Source of the DNA: JAJRXC01 sp047639555
Lineage (GTDB): Bacteria > Actinomycetota > Acidimicrobiia > Acidimicrobiales > Aldehydirespiratoraceae
NCBI GenBank assembly: GCA_047639555.1
Contig: JBLIOE010000021.1
Span: 1 to 64,000 of the forward strand
DNA: 64,000 nucleotides
Direction of reading: 5' to 3'
In this document: positions 25,640 through 37,851 of the stretch, one piece after another
How the letters are laid out: each line of letters opens with the position of its first letter
Position numbering within the stretch: position 1 is the first letter of the stretch
Made by a program: the position numbers and the translations under genes
Notes under the pieces: generated by a model
Database searches by the model: none
Told to the model about the DNA's origin: nothing
Seen by the model: only the letters and a program-made list of their open reading frames with translations

Positions 25640-26640
25640 CCATCACCGTCGAGGTTCCGCTCGCCGACCGGAGTTATCCCGTTCATGTCGGGTTCGGTGT
25701 GCGCGAGTTGCTGCCCGAGGTCCTGCCTGAGGGCGCGAAACGGGTGGCCGTGATCACCCAAGCCGAGGTTCCCTGGGAAATCGACCCGGGAATCGACCAC
25801 ACGGTCATCAATGTGCCCAACGGGGAGTCGGCCAAGTCGCTGAGCGTCGTTGAATCGGTCTGCCGACAGATGGCGGCCGAAGGTTTCACCCGTTCCGACG
25901 CAATCGTGGGCGTTGGCGGTGGCGTCGTGAGCGACCTTGCGGGGTTCGTGGCATCGGTGTATCACCGCGGCATTCGCTTCGTGACCGTGTCCACCACCCT
26001 GCTCGGTCAGGTCGACGCGGCCATCGGTGGCAAGACCGGAGTCAACCTTCCTGAAGGCAAGAATCTGGTCGGCGCGTTCTGGCAGCCGTCAACGGTGTTG
26101 TGCGACACGGAAACACTGACGACGTTGCCCATTCGAGAGATGCAGAGCGGCATGGGTGAGGTCGCCAAGTACCACTTCCTAGGCGGTGGGCACCTCGACC
26201 AGCTCGAGCTCGACGAGAAAGTGGCCGCGTGCGTCCAGATCAAGGCGGATGTGGTCGCCGCCGACGAGCGTGAGGGTGGCCGGCGGGCGATTCTCAACTA
26301 TGGCCACACGCTGGCCCATGCCATCGAGACCGCAGGGGAGTACGACCTCCTCCACGGCGAGGCTGTGGCCGTGGGAATCGCCTACGCCGGCGAGGTCGCG
26401 CTCCGTCTCGGCCGGATCGACGAGGCCCGGATGGCCGAACACCGCCGAGTGCTCTCGGCCTATGACCTTCCCCACAAACTCCCGCCGAACCTTGAGTCGG
26501 AAGAACTGCTGGACTTGTTCAGCCGAGACAAGAAGGCCATCGACGGTGTCACTCTTGTGCTCGACGGCGAGAATGGCGTCGAAACCGTGGTCGGCGTGGA
26601 ACGATCTCTGCTGGCTGACGCGATGGAGGCAATTCGATGA
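25636..26640 (+). CDS. aroB: 3-dehydroquinate synthase
   Basis: A 334-residue NAD- and metal-dependent enzyme converting DAHP to 3-dehydroquinate, the second step of the shikimate pathway. Signatures: GGGVVSDLAGFVASVYHRGI, STTLLGQVDAAIGGKTGVNL, KNLVGAFWQP, and the metal ligands in NYGHTLAHAIE and LLHGEAVAVGI. Length is slightly below the usual 350-360 but all motifs are present. It overlaps aroK and aroQ by 4 nt each (ATGA). Confidence 0.96.
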   Translation: MTITVEVPLADRSYPVHVGFGVRELLPEVLPEGAKRVAVITQAEVPWEIDPGIDHTVINVPNGESAKSLSVVESVCRQMAAEGFTRSDAIVGVGGGVVSDLAGFVASVYHRGIRFVTVSTTLLGQVDAAIGGKTGVNLPEGKNLVGAFWQPSTVLCDTETLTTLPIREMQSGMGEVAKYHFLGGGHLDQLELDEKVAACVQIKADVVAADEREGGRRAILNYGHTLAHAIETAGEYDLLHGEAVAVGIAYAGEVALRLGRIDEARMAEHRRVLSAYDLPHKLPPNLESEELLDLFSRDKKAIDGVTLVLDGENGVETVVGVERSLLADAMEAIR

Positions 26641-27077
26641 CCCGGCTCACAGTGCTGCTGATTCATGGCCCAAACCTGAACCTGTTGGGATCTCGCGAAC
26701 CGGAGATCTATGGCACCGCAACGCTCGACGACCATGTCGCCAACGCGACCACCGTCGGCGACCGGCTGGGTTTCGATATCGAGGCAGTTCAGTCGAACCA
26801 TGAAGGCGTGCTGATCGACGCGATCCATCGCGCTCGCAACGAACACGCCGGGATCATCATCAATCCGGGGGCGTTCACCCATTCTTCGTGGGCGATCCAC
26901 GACGCGCTGGCGGCATTTGATGGTCCGATCATCGAGCTCCACCTCTCCAACCCCGACGCCCGTGAACCCTGGCGGCGAACGTCCGTTGTGTCGCCGGTGT
27001 CCACCGGGTCGATCTCCGGCTTTGGCGGCGATGGCTACCGCCTCGCCACCGAGGCGATCGCCAAGCTCCTGGCGTGA
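26637..27077 (+). CDS. aroQ: Type II 3-dehydroquinate dehydratase
   Basis: A 146-residue dodecameric-type dehydroquinase for step three of the shikimate pathway. Conserved features: HGPNLNLLGSREPEIYG with the active-site Arg/Tyr region, SNHEGVLIDAIH, NPGAFTHSSWAIHDAL, and IELHLSNPDAREPWRRTS with the catalytic His. The protein overlaps aroB (ATGA) and the M24 peptidase gene (GTGA). Confidence 0.96.
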   Translation: MTRLTVLLIHGPNLNLLGSREPEIYGTATLDDHVANATTVGDRLGFDIEAVQSNHEGVLIDAIHRARNEHAGIIINPGAFTHSSWAIHDALAAFDGPIIELHLSNPDAREPWRRTSVVSPVSTGSISGFGGDGYRLATEAIAKLLA

Positions 27078-28183
27078 GGGATCTTCCCCCGCTGACAGTC
27101 GCTGGTCGCCTCGACCGCGTTCGGGCCTGCTTTGCTCGAGCCGAGGTCGACAGTCTCGTTGTTACTGACCTCCACAACATTCGCTGGGCCACGGGATTCA
27201 CTGGCTCCTTCGGCCTGCTGGTGGTGGGTGAGCGCCACAGCACCCTGTTCACCGATTCGCGGTATGCCGAACAAGCACCAGGTCAACTTGCGGCCGCCGG
27301 CGCCGACGCCGATGTTGTGATCACCGCCGCACTCGTGGTCGAGGGCGCGAAAGCACTCGCCCGAGCCGACCGGGCGGGGCTCGAGGCAGACCACATCTCC
27401 TGGGCCGACCAACAGCGCTGGTCGGAGGCAATCAACGGAACGCTGGTGGCTACTCAGGGATTGATTACCGAGCTCCGTTCGGTGAAGGACGACGCCGAGC
27501 TCGCCCGAATGCAGCGCGCCGCGGCCATCGTCGACGAAACGCTGGCCGAAGCCGCCCCGATGCTGCGAGTCGGCACCACCGAACGAGATCTCGCTCGATT
27601 CCTGGAGGACGGGATGCGAGCCCGTGGTGCCTCGGGGCCCGCCTACGAGACCATCTGCGCGTCCGGACCAAACGCCGCACTGCCCCACGCCCGACCGAGC
27701 GAGCGGCAGTTCATTGACGGCGACATGGTTGTGATCGACGCCGGGGCGGTGGTCGACGCGTACCGCAGCGATATGACCCGCACTTTTGTGATCGGCGCGC
27801 CTAGCGAGACTGCGGCAGAGATCCACGAGATCGCGACCGCCGCCCAAGCGGCCGGTGTCGCCGCGGTACGAGCCGGGATCGAGGTGGGCGAGATCGATCG
27901 TGTTTGTCGGTCGATCATCACCGACGCGGGCTACGGGCCCCAGTTCGGACACGGCACTGGGCATGGTGTCGGACTCGACATCCACGAACTCCCATCGGTG
28001 CGAAGCGGGAACACCGCTATCCTCCAGCCCGGCCAGGTCATCACTGTCGAGCCGGGGATCTATCTCCCGGGCGTCGGCGGTGTCCGGGTCGAAGACATGG
28101 TCGTCGTGACGGACGACGGCTGTCGCTCGCTGACTCGCTATCCCAAGGAGCCGTTGTGCCCACCATCACCACCAACGATCTAA
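27074..28183 (+). CDS. M24-family Xaa-Pro aminopeptidase-like protein
   Basis: A 369-residue creatinase/aminopeptidase-fold protein. The N-terminal domain (about 1-135) is the creatinase-like part (VTDLHNIRWATGFTGSFGLLVV); the catalytic domain has the metal ligands: Asp in VIDAGAVVDAYRSDMTRTF, His in GHGTGHGVGLDIHELP, and Glu in TVEPGIYLPGVGGVRVED. It probably removes N-terminal residues ahead of proline. Genes of this type precede efp in many Gram-positives, though EF-P is not a proven substrate. Its last 28 nt overlap the start of efp. Confidence 0.93.
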   Translation: MRDLPPLTVAGRLDRVRACFARAEVDSLVVTDLHNIRWATGFTGSFGLLVVGERHSTLFTDSRYAEQAPGQLAAAGADADVVITAALVVEGAKALARADRAGLEADHISWADQQRWSEAINGTLVATQGLITELRSVKDDAELARMQRAAAIVDETLAEAAPMLRVGTTERDLARFLEDGMRARGASGPAYETICASGPNAALPHARPSERQFIDGDMVVIDAGAVVDAYRSDMTRTFVIGAPSETAAEIHEIATAAQAAGVAAVRAGIEVGEIDRVCRSIITDAGYGPQFGHGTGHGVGLDIHELPSVRSGNTAILQPGQVITVEPGIYLPGVGGVRVEDMVVVTDDGCRSLTRYPKEPLCPPSPPTI

Positions 28184-28719
28184 AGAACGGCATGACCCTC
28201 GAAATCGAAGGGGGACTATTCCAGATCGTCGACTTCCAGCATGTGAAGCCGGGCAAGGGCCACGCGTTCGTGCGCACCAGTCTTCGCAACGTCCGACAGG
28301 GCGGCACCGTCGAGCGCACCTTCCGCGCCGGCGAGAAGGTCGAGCGGGCCACGATCGACAAGCGGGAGATGAACTTCCTCTACCGCGATGGCGACGACTT
28401 CGTCTTCATGGACAACGAGACCTTCGATCAGATCAACGTTGCGCCCGAAGCGCTGGGCGACACCGCCAACTACATCGTCGACGGTTCCAATGCGATCCTG
28501 CTGATGTTCGGCACCGAGATCGTCGGCACCGATATTGCGGCGTCGGTAGAGCTCGCCATCGCGCAGACCGACCCCGGCCTGCAGGGCGATCGTTCGTCCG
28601 GTGGCACCAAGCCAGCCACCCTAGAGACGGGCCTCGTCATCCAGGTTCCGTTGTTCATCGAGCCCGGGGAGCGAGTCAAGATCGACACGCGCTCTGGTGA
28701 ATACCTCAGCCGAGCGTGA
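28156..28719 (+). CDS. efp: Translation elongation factor P
   Basis: A 187-residue three-domain factor that rescues ribosomes stalled at polyproline. Domain I has the tip loop HVKPGKGHAFVRT, with a Lys in the PGKG position that many bacteria modify; no modification genes are visible here. The C-terminal OB domain ends GERVKIDTRSGEYLSRA, as in the family. The GTG start has AAGGAG 6 nt upstream, inside the end of the preceding gene. The stop overlaps the nusB GTG (GTGA). Confidence 0.96.
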   Translation: MPTITTNDLKNGMTLEIEGGLFQIVDFQHVKPGKGHAFVRTSLRNVRQGGTVERTFRAGEKVERATIDKREMNFLYRDGDDFVFMDNETFDQINVAPEALGDTANYIVDGSNAILLMFGTEIVGTDIAASVELAIAQTDPGLQGDRSSGGTKPATLETGLVIQVPLFIEPGERVKIDTRSGEYLSRA

Positions 28720-29132
28720 GCCCCTCAGGACCGTCCCTCGGTGGCCGGCGCGAAGCCCGCGAAGAAGCGCTCTCATTCCTCTACGAGACCGAGATGACAG
28801 GCACCTCCATCAGCGAGGCCCTCTCGAATCGTGACCTCCCGCCGGAGGATTTTGCCCTCCTGATGATCGAGGGCGTCGCCAACGACCGCGAGGCTATCGA
28901 CGCCATCTTGAGCGCGAACCTTCACGGTTGGCGTCTGCAGCGAATGGCAATCGTTGATCGAGTCATCGCCCGCATGGCGACCTGGGAACTCATGAGCACG
29001 AACGTGCCCACTGGGGCGGCGCTCAGTGAGGCCGTGGAGCTCGCCACGCAGTACTGCGGCGAGGAATCACCCCGGTTCCTCAACGGTGTGCTGCGAAGTG
29101 TTGCCAACGAACTGCGCCCCAACGAGGCGTGA
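28716..29132 (+). CDS. nusB: Transcription antitermination factor NusB
   Basis: A 138-residue all-helical protein that binds boxA RNA with NusE (S10) in rRNA antitermination. The N-terminal GGRREAREEALSFLYETEM and the central NLHGWRLQRMAIVDRVIARMATWEL are the conserved RNA-binding and core helices, and SPRFLNGVLRSVANEL closes the fold. The position after efp and ahead of the pyr operon is the standard one. It overlaps both neighbours by 4 nt (GTGA). Confidence 0.95.
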   Translation: MSPSGPSLGGRREAREEALSFLYETEMTGTSISEALSNRDLPPEDFALLMIEGVANDREAIDAILSANLHGWRLQRMAIVDRVIARMATWELMSTNVPTGAALSEAVELATQYCGEESPRFLNGVLRSVANELRPNEA

Positions 29133-29683
29133 CCATCGGGCCGATCGTGCTCGAGGTTCCCGACCTCGCCGGTGCCCGCGTTCATCTCCGACGGTGGGCG
29201 GCTCGCGATGCGCCATCGCTGGTCCAAGCCTGGCACGATCCGGCGATTCAGGCGGGCTCGGTTCCGCCTCCTGATCGTTCGCTGGTCGCGGCCGAACGGT
29301 GGATCGAGGGTGTTGATGAACGACGTCGGGCCGGTGTGGCCGTCGACCTCGTGATCGCCAGTGGTGACGATCGAGCGATCGGCGAAGTCGGACTGTCCCG
29401 CCTCGACCCCGAGCGCCGCACCGCGATCGCTGGTTGGTGGATCCATGAGGCTGACCGTGGGGCCGGGGCCGGGACCGAGGCCGTTTCGTTGTTTACCGAG
29501 TGGGCGCTCGGGCCGGGTCGCTTGCGCGCGGTGATGGCTGAGATTGCCCCGGAGAATACCGCTTCGATTCGGGTCGCCGAGCAGTCGGGCTTCCGGGTGA
29601 TCGATAACCCGCGAAATCCACAGGAATCCGCGCGGGGGAGCGCCCCGCGCGTCTGGTACGTTTCGTTCTCGACCGTGAAATGA
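29129..29683 (+). CDS. GNAT-family N-acetyltransferase
   Basis: A 184-residue RimJ/RimL-like acetyltransferase. It shows the opening strand ARVHLRRWAARDAPSLV, the acetyl-CoA-binding region AGWWIHEADRGAGAGTEAVSLF and the characteristic ENTASIRVAEQSGFRVI. The substrate is unknown. It sits between nusB and pyrR, overlapping nusB by 4 nt (GTGA), so it is in the same transcription unit. Its stop codon overlaps the PyrR-binding-loop match in front of pyrR. Confidence 0.88.
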   Translation: MTIGPIVLEVPDLAGARVHLRRWAARDAPSLVQAWHDPAIQAGSVPPPDRSLVAAERWIEGVDERRRAGVAVDLVIASGDDRAIGEVGLSRLDPERRTAIAGWWIHEADRGAGAGTEAVSLFTEWALGPGRLRAVMAEIAPENTASIRVAEQSGFRVIDNPRNPQESARGSAPRVWYVSFSTVK

Positions 29684-29703
29684 GTCCGGTGAGGCTCGTA
29701 CGG
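29673..29703 (+). promoter_or_regulatory. Candidate PyrR-binding RNA hairpin before pyrR
   Basis: Bases 29683-29696 read AGTCCGGTGAGGCT, matching the published PyrR binding-loop consensus ARUCCNGNGAGGYU at all 14 positions. A stem can form: GAG (29682-84) with CTC (29695-97), CC with GG closing the loop with one unpaired U, and an outer CCGT (29673-76) with ACGG (29700-03). The pyrR Shine-Dalgarno AAGGA (29709-13) lies 5 nt downstream, so bound PyrR could block initiation. Confidence 0.65.
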
Positions 29704-29717
29704 AAGAGAAGGACAAC

Positions 29718-30287
29718 GTGGCAGAGCGAGAACGCCGCCTGACCGCGACGCCGAACGGCGGCGCGTTTCAGGCTCGAACGCGAGTGATGTCTGCTGACGA
29801 CGTCACCCGAGCGGTTCGTCGGATGGCCCATGAGATCCTCGAGCGGAACCATGGTTCTGCTGAGTTGATGATCATTGGTATGCAGACCGGGGGAGTGGGC
29901 CTCGCCCATCGCCTTGCCGACGACATCCGCGAGATCGAAGACCGCGAGGTGCTCGTGGGCAGCCTCGACGCAACGATGCATCGTGACGACTTCGGACTTC
30001 GGCCCGTGATGCCTGAAGCAAGCACCGAGATCCCCGGCGACCCGACCGACAAGGTGATCGTGCTCGTCGACGATGTGCTTTACACCGGCCGGACCGTGCG
30101 GGCGGCGCTCGACGCGATCCACAGCTACGGCCGGCCGAAGGCAATCCAGCTGGCCGTGATGGTCGACCGTGGTCATCGTGAGCTGCCCATTCGCCCCGAC
30201 TATGTAGGTAAGAACTTGCCGACTCGGCGCGATGAGCTCGTCGATGTCAACGACGAGGGTGTCGATCTCGGTGAGGTGATCTCGTGA
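29718..30287 (+). CDS. pyrR: Bifunctional pyr regulator / uracil phosphoribosyltransferase
   Basis: A 189-residue phosphoribosyltransferase-fold RNA-binding regulator of pyrimidine synthesis. The PRPP loop is VIVLVDDVLYTGRTVRAALDAI near residue 115 (read in two parts: VIVLVDDVLYTGRT, then VRAALDAI), and the C-terminal RPDYVGKNLPTRRDELVDV is diagnostic of PyrR. When UMP is bound, PyrR binds a loop in pyr mRNA; a consensus-perfect loop lies immediately upstream, arguing for autoregulation of the whole operon. The GTG start has AAGGA 4 nt before it and the stop overlaps pyrB (GTGA). Confidence 0.95.
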   Translation: MAERERRLTATPNGGAFQARTRVMSADDVTRAVRRMAHEILERNHGSAELMIIGMQTGGVGLAHRLADDIREIEDREVLVGSLDATMHRDDFGLRPVMPEASTEIPGDPTDKVIVLVDDVLYTGRTVRAALDAIHSYGRPKAIQLAVMVDRGHRELPIRPDYVGKNLPTRRDELVDVNDEGVDLGEVIS

Positions 30288-31234
30288 GTGCAATGCGACA
30301 TCTCCTGTCGATGGCTGATCTCGACCGCGGCGACATCGAGCAGCTCTTGAATCTCACCGAGTCCTTCGCCGAGGTCAGCGAGCGCCCGATCCCGAAGGTG
30401 CCGGCGCTGCGGGGCAAGACAATCGCGTGGCTGTTCTACGAAGACTCGACGCGCACCCGGTTGTCGTTTGAAACGGCGGCTAAGCGCTTGTCGGCCGACA
30501 CAATGAACTTCAGTGTCAGCTCGTCATCGGTAAAGAAAGGCGAGTCGCTGCGCGACACCGTGCAGACCATCTCCGCCATGGGTGTCGATGGCATCGTTGT
30601 GCGCCACAGCGGCGCCGGAGCTCCTCAACGGATCGCCGAATGGACAGACGCCTCGATCGTCAACGCCGGCGACGGCTGGAACCAACACCCCACGCAGTCG
30701 CTGCTCGACCTTTATACGGCCACCCGCCACCTGGGCAGTCTCGACGGTCGACGGATCGCGATCGTCGGCGATATCAAACACTCACGCGTCGCTCGGTCGA
30801 ACGCGATCGGGTTCGCCAAGATGGGCGCCGAGGTCACGTTTGTGGCCCCCCAAACCTTGCTCCCTTCGAGCCTCGAAGGCTGGCCGGTAAAGGTCACCCA
30901 CGACCTCGACGAAGTCATCGAAGACATCGACATTTGTTATCTGCTGCGGATGCAGCTCGAACGACAGAAACAGGCCGTCGTCCCAACGCTGCGCGAGTTT
31001 CACGAGGAATACGGCCTCACCTCGGCCCGGGCCGATCGGCTGCGGAGCGACGCGCTGATCATGCACCCTGGCCCCATGAACCGCGGTGTAGAGATCTCGG
31101 GCGAAGTGGCCGACCGGCCCAACGCCGTCATTACCGAACAGGTCACCAACGGCATCGCCGTGCGGATGGCCGTCTTGTACTTGCTGTTGGGGTCGGGACT
31201 CGACCTCGTTGACGAAAGGACCCAGGTCGCATGA
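30284..31234 (+). CDS. pyrB: Aspartate carbamoyltransferase catalytic subunit
   Basis: A 316-residue ATCase joining carbamoyl phosphate and aspartate. The carbamoyl-phosphate motif FYEDSTRTRLSFETA is near residue 48; NAGDGWNQHPTQSLLDL, IVGDIKHSRVARSN and MHPGPMNRGVEI are the further substrate loops. No pyrI regulatory gene is adjacent, as usual for the dihydroorotase-linked or stand-alone bacterial type. It overlaps pyrR (GTGA) and pyrC (ATGA). Confidence 0.97.
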   Translation: MSAMRHLLSMADLDRGDIEQLLNLTESFAEVSERPIPKVPALRGKTIAWLFYEDSTRTRLSFETAAKRLSADTMNFSVSSSSVKKGESLRDTVQTISAMGVDGIVVRHSGAGAPQRIAEWTDASIVNAGDGWNQHPTQSLLDLYTATRHLGSLDGRRIAIVGDIKHSRVARSNAIGFAKMGAEVTFVAPQTLLPSSLEGWPVKVTHDLDEVIEDIDICYLLRMQLERQKQAVVPTLREFHEEYGLTSARADRLRSDALIMHPGPMNRGVEISGEVADRPNAVITEQVTNGIAVRMAVLYLLLGSGLDLVDERTQVA

Positions 31235-32541
31235 GCGATGCAGGGACCACCACCGCCATCAAGGGCGGCACGGTGATTGATCAGAATGGTTCGCGACGCG
31301 CTGACGTGGTCGTGTCCGACGATGGCACGATCGTGGCCGTGGGTGAAGGGCTCGACGGTGATCGCACGCTCGATGCCACCGACTGCGTTGTCTCGCCCGG
31401 ATTCGTCGACCTCCATGTCCATTTGCGGCAACCGGGCAAGGAAGAAGCCGAGACCATCGAGACCGGCGCCCGCGGGGCGGCCCTCGGCGGTTTCACTTCG
31501 GTAATTGCCATGCCCAACACCACGCCGGCAATGGACTGTGCATCCGTCGTGCGAGAGGTCATCGACCTCGCCGCCGACACCATCTGCGACGTCCGGCCCT
31601 CGGCCGCGATCACGGTTGGCCGTGAGGGCGAGACGTTGACACCCATGGCCGAGCTGGTGAAGCTTGGGGTTCGAATCTTCACCGACGACGGCACCGGAAT
31701 CCAAGACGATCGCCTGATGCGCACGGCACTCGAATACGCCGGGTCGCTGTCGCATCTCTCGGGTGGCCAGCCGATCGTGCTTGCCCAACACTGTGAAGTG
31801 AACTCGCTCAGCGAGGGCACCTACATGCACGAGGGTGAATGGTCGAGCCGTCTCGGTATCCCCGGGCAGCCGTCGGAAGCCGAAGAACTCATGGTGATGC
31901 GCGACATAGCGCTCGCCCGCCTCACCGGCACGCGGGTGCACTTCCAGCACATGTCGACAGCCGGCTCGGTCGCGATGATTCGCGCGGCCAAGGCTGCTGG
32001 CCTCCCCATCACCGCAGAGGCAGCCACCCATCACTTCTGTCTGACCGACGCCTGCTGCGCCGACTACGACCCGCTCTACAAGGTGCATCCGCCGCTGCGC
32101 ACCGATGCGGATGTCGAAGCCGTCAAAGAGGGTTTGGCCGACGGCACGATCGACGCGATTGCCACCGATCATGCGCCGCACACGCCGCAGGACAAGGAGC
32201 GGACGTTCGCCGAGGCGCCGCCCGGAATGCTCGGGTTGGAGACGGCCTTCGCGCTCGCGAATACTCATCTCGATATCCCGATTGAGACACTCCTCGCGGC
32301 GATGTCGTGGCGACCGGCCGCGATCGCCGGCCTCCAGGCCGATCATGGCGGGCCAATTGCGGTGGGTTCAGCCGCAAACCTTGCCATCATCGATCCGAAC
32401 ACGACATGGACCGTCTCGGGTGATGCCATGGCGAGTCGGAGCAACAACACGCCGTACGAGGGCATGGCCCTCCGCGGTCGTACCCGACACACAATCTTGA
32501 GAGGCGAAGCAGTAGTGGTCGACGGAGAGGCGCAGCGGTAA
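31231..32541 (+). CDS. pyrC: Dihydroorotase
   Basis: A 436-residue amidohydrolase cyclising carbamoyl aspartate. Zinc ligands are visible: H-x-H in VDLHVHLRQPGKEEAETIE, His in AQHCEVN, His in EAATHHF, and Asp in AIATDHAPHTPQDKE. Length and motif order fit class I, long dihydroorotases. The start overlaps pyrB (ATGA) and the stop shares a base with the carA ATG (TAATG). Confidence 0.97.
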   Translation: MSDAGTTTAIKGGTVIDQNGSRRADVVVSDDGTIVAVGEGLDGDRTLDATDCVVSPGFVDLHVHLRQPGKEEAETIETGARGAALGGFTSVIAMPNTTPAMDCASVVREVIDLAADTICDVRPSAAITVGREGETLTPMAELVKLGVRIFTDDGTGIQDDRLMRTALEYAGSLSHLSGGQPIVLAQHCEVNSLSEGTYMHEGEWSSRLGIPGQPSEAEELMVMRDIALARLTGTRVHFQHMSTAGSVAMIRAAKAAGLPITAEAATHHFCLTDACCADYDPLYKVHPPLRTDADVEAVKEGLADGTIDAIATDHAPHTPQDKERTFAEAPPGMLGLETAFALANTHLDIPIETLLAAMSWRPAAIAGLQADHGGPIAVGSAANLAIIDPNTTWTVSGDAMASRSNNTPYEGMALRGRTRHTILRGEAVVVDGEAQR

Positions 32542-33634
32542 TGAGTAATATTCGGGAGTATCAACTTGTCCTCGCGGACGGCGAAGTCTTCGAGGGTGAA
32601 GGCATCGGGGCCGATCCGGTGGATGGCATTGCCTCTGGCGAAGTGGTCTTCAACACGGTGTTGTCGGGTTACCAAGAAGTGATCACCGACCCGTCGTATG
32701 CGGGCCAGATCATCACGTTCACGTATCCCCACATCGGCAACTACGGCGTCAACGCCGCCGATGACGAGTCCGCTCGGCCGCACTGCCGCGGCGTGATCAT
32801 CCGTGATCTGGCCCGTCGCCACAGCAGCTGGCGGTCCGAGGGCGATCTAGAGAGCTTTCTTCGTCGCCACAACATTGCGGGCATTGCGGGCATCGACACG
32901 CGTCGCCTCACCCGCCATATTCGAGATAGCGGTGCAATGCCGGGCGCGTTCGGCACGGCCGATGTCGCGGCGTTGAGGGCCGCCGCTCAGGCGGATCCGG
33001 GCACGACGGGGGTTGACCTGGTCAGCCAGGTCACAACCCCGGAGATCTACACGACCGGGACGGGCCCTCGGAAGGTTGTTGCGTACGACCTTGGGGTCAA
33101 AGAAACGATGCTTCGCCACCTCGGCGAGCTCGCGACTGTCACCGTCGTTCCCGCCGACACTCCCGCGGAAGTAGTGCTCGCGATGGCGCCCGACGGCGTC
33201 TTTCTCTCGAACGGCCCCGGCGACCCGCAGGAAGCCGGATCGATCGTTACGGAGCTCCCGAAGCTGATTGGCGCAGTGCCAATCTTCGGAATATGCCTTG
33301 GTCACCAGGTGCTCTCACTCGCGCTCGGCGGCAAGACCTACAAGATGAAGTTCGGACATCATGGCGGCAACGTTCCCGTCCAGGATAGCCGGACCGGCAA
33401 GGTCGAGATCACGAGCCAGAACCACAACTTTGCGGTGGAAACGGGCTCGGTCCCGAACGTCACCGAAACCCACGTGTGTTTGAACGATGGCGTGTTGGAG
33501 GGCCTCGTGCACAACGAGCTGCCGGTGTTCAGCGTGCAATACCACCCCGAGGCGGGCCCCGGCCCGCACGACAGCCGATACCTCTTTGACGAATTCGCGG
33601 AACTCATGGACAAGAACAAAAAGGCGGCGGTCTG

Positions 33635-33635
<1 letters not shown>
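32541..33635 (+). CDS. carA: Carbamoyl-phosphate synthase small (glutaminase) subunit
   Basis: A 364-residue class I glutamine amidotransferase supplying ammonia to CarB. The N-terminal CarA-specific domain includes GEVVFNTVLSGYQEVITDPS; the glutaminase half has the catalytic Cys in IFGICLGHQVLSLALGG and the His/Glu pair in VQYHPEAGPGPHDS. Complete and of normal length. The stop shares a base with the carB ATG (TGATG). Confidence 0.97.
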
Positions 33636-36921
<3,286 letters not shown>

Positions 36922-36925
<4 letters not shown>

Positions 36926-37851
36926 GCCGATCCTCTGCCACCTCGCTGCCGACAACGGTTGGTTCGGTGCGTCTTCGGGCGCCCGTGCTCACCGCGTCGG
37001 GGACGGCGGGGCATGGTGCAGAGTTCGCCCGGTATATGAATCCGGCCGCCCTTGGCGCGGTGGTCGTGAAGTCGATGAAAGCCGGGGAGTGGGCTGGAAA
37101 CCCGTCGCCGCGCGTCCATCCCACGGCGGCCGGGATGATCAACAGCGTGGGGCTGCAGGGCAAGGGTGTGGTGCACTGGATCGAGCACGAGCTGCCCGAT
37201 CTGCTGGCCACCGGTGCCGATGTAGTCGCCAGTATTTGGGGCAACTCGATCGAGGACTATCGCGCCGCGGCCGATGCCCTCGCTGATGCTCCCGCCGGAG
37301 TAGTGGCCGTCGAGGTGAATGTCTCGTGTCCGAATCTCGAAGATCGCAGCAAGATGTTCGCCCACTCGGCGGCTTCGACCAGCGAAGCGATCGAGGCCAC
37401 GGCCTCTTGCAACCGGCCCCGATGGGCGAAACTCAGCCCGAATGCGGCCGACCTTCCCGAGATCGCGATAGCCGCGCAAGCGGCTGGCGCGGAGGCTGTG
37501 GTGTTGACAAACACGCTGCTCGGCATGGTCATCGACACCGAAACTCGTCGACCCGTACTCGGGGCCAAGAAGGGCGGCCTCAGCGGTGCCGCGATGCATC
37601 CGGTTGCCATCCGCGCTGTCTACGACGTGCACGAGGCCGCACCAAACCTGCCCATCGTTGGGGCGGGTGGCACAACGACCGGGACCGATGTCGTAGAGTT
37701 CCTCCTTGCGGGGGCCTCTGCGGTTGAAGTGGGAACGGCAACCTTCGCGGATCCCCGGGCTCCCCGGCGGATCCTCAACGAATTCACAAGATGGTGCGAC
37801 CGGCACGGGGTGTCCGATGTCGCCGAACTGATCGGAGCAGCCCATGGCTGA
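36922..37851 (+). CDS. pyrD: Dihydroorotate dehydrogenase, class 1B-like catalytic subunit
   Basis: A 309-residue FMN enzyme oxidising dihydroorotate to orotate. The catalytic base is Cys in VEVNVSCPNLEDRSK, which marks class 1 (class 2 has Ser), and TNTLLGMVIDTETRRPVLG with GGLSGAAMHPVAIRAVYDV is most like class 1B. Class 1B enzymes normally pair with the Fe-S/FAD subunit PyrK, whose gene often lies next to pyrD; here carB directly overlaps pyrD and pyrF follows, with no pyrK in the window. It overlaps pyrF by 8 nt. Confidence 0.93.
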
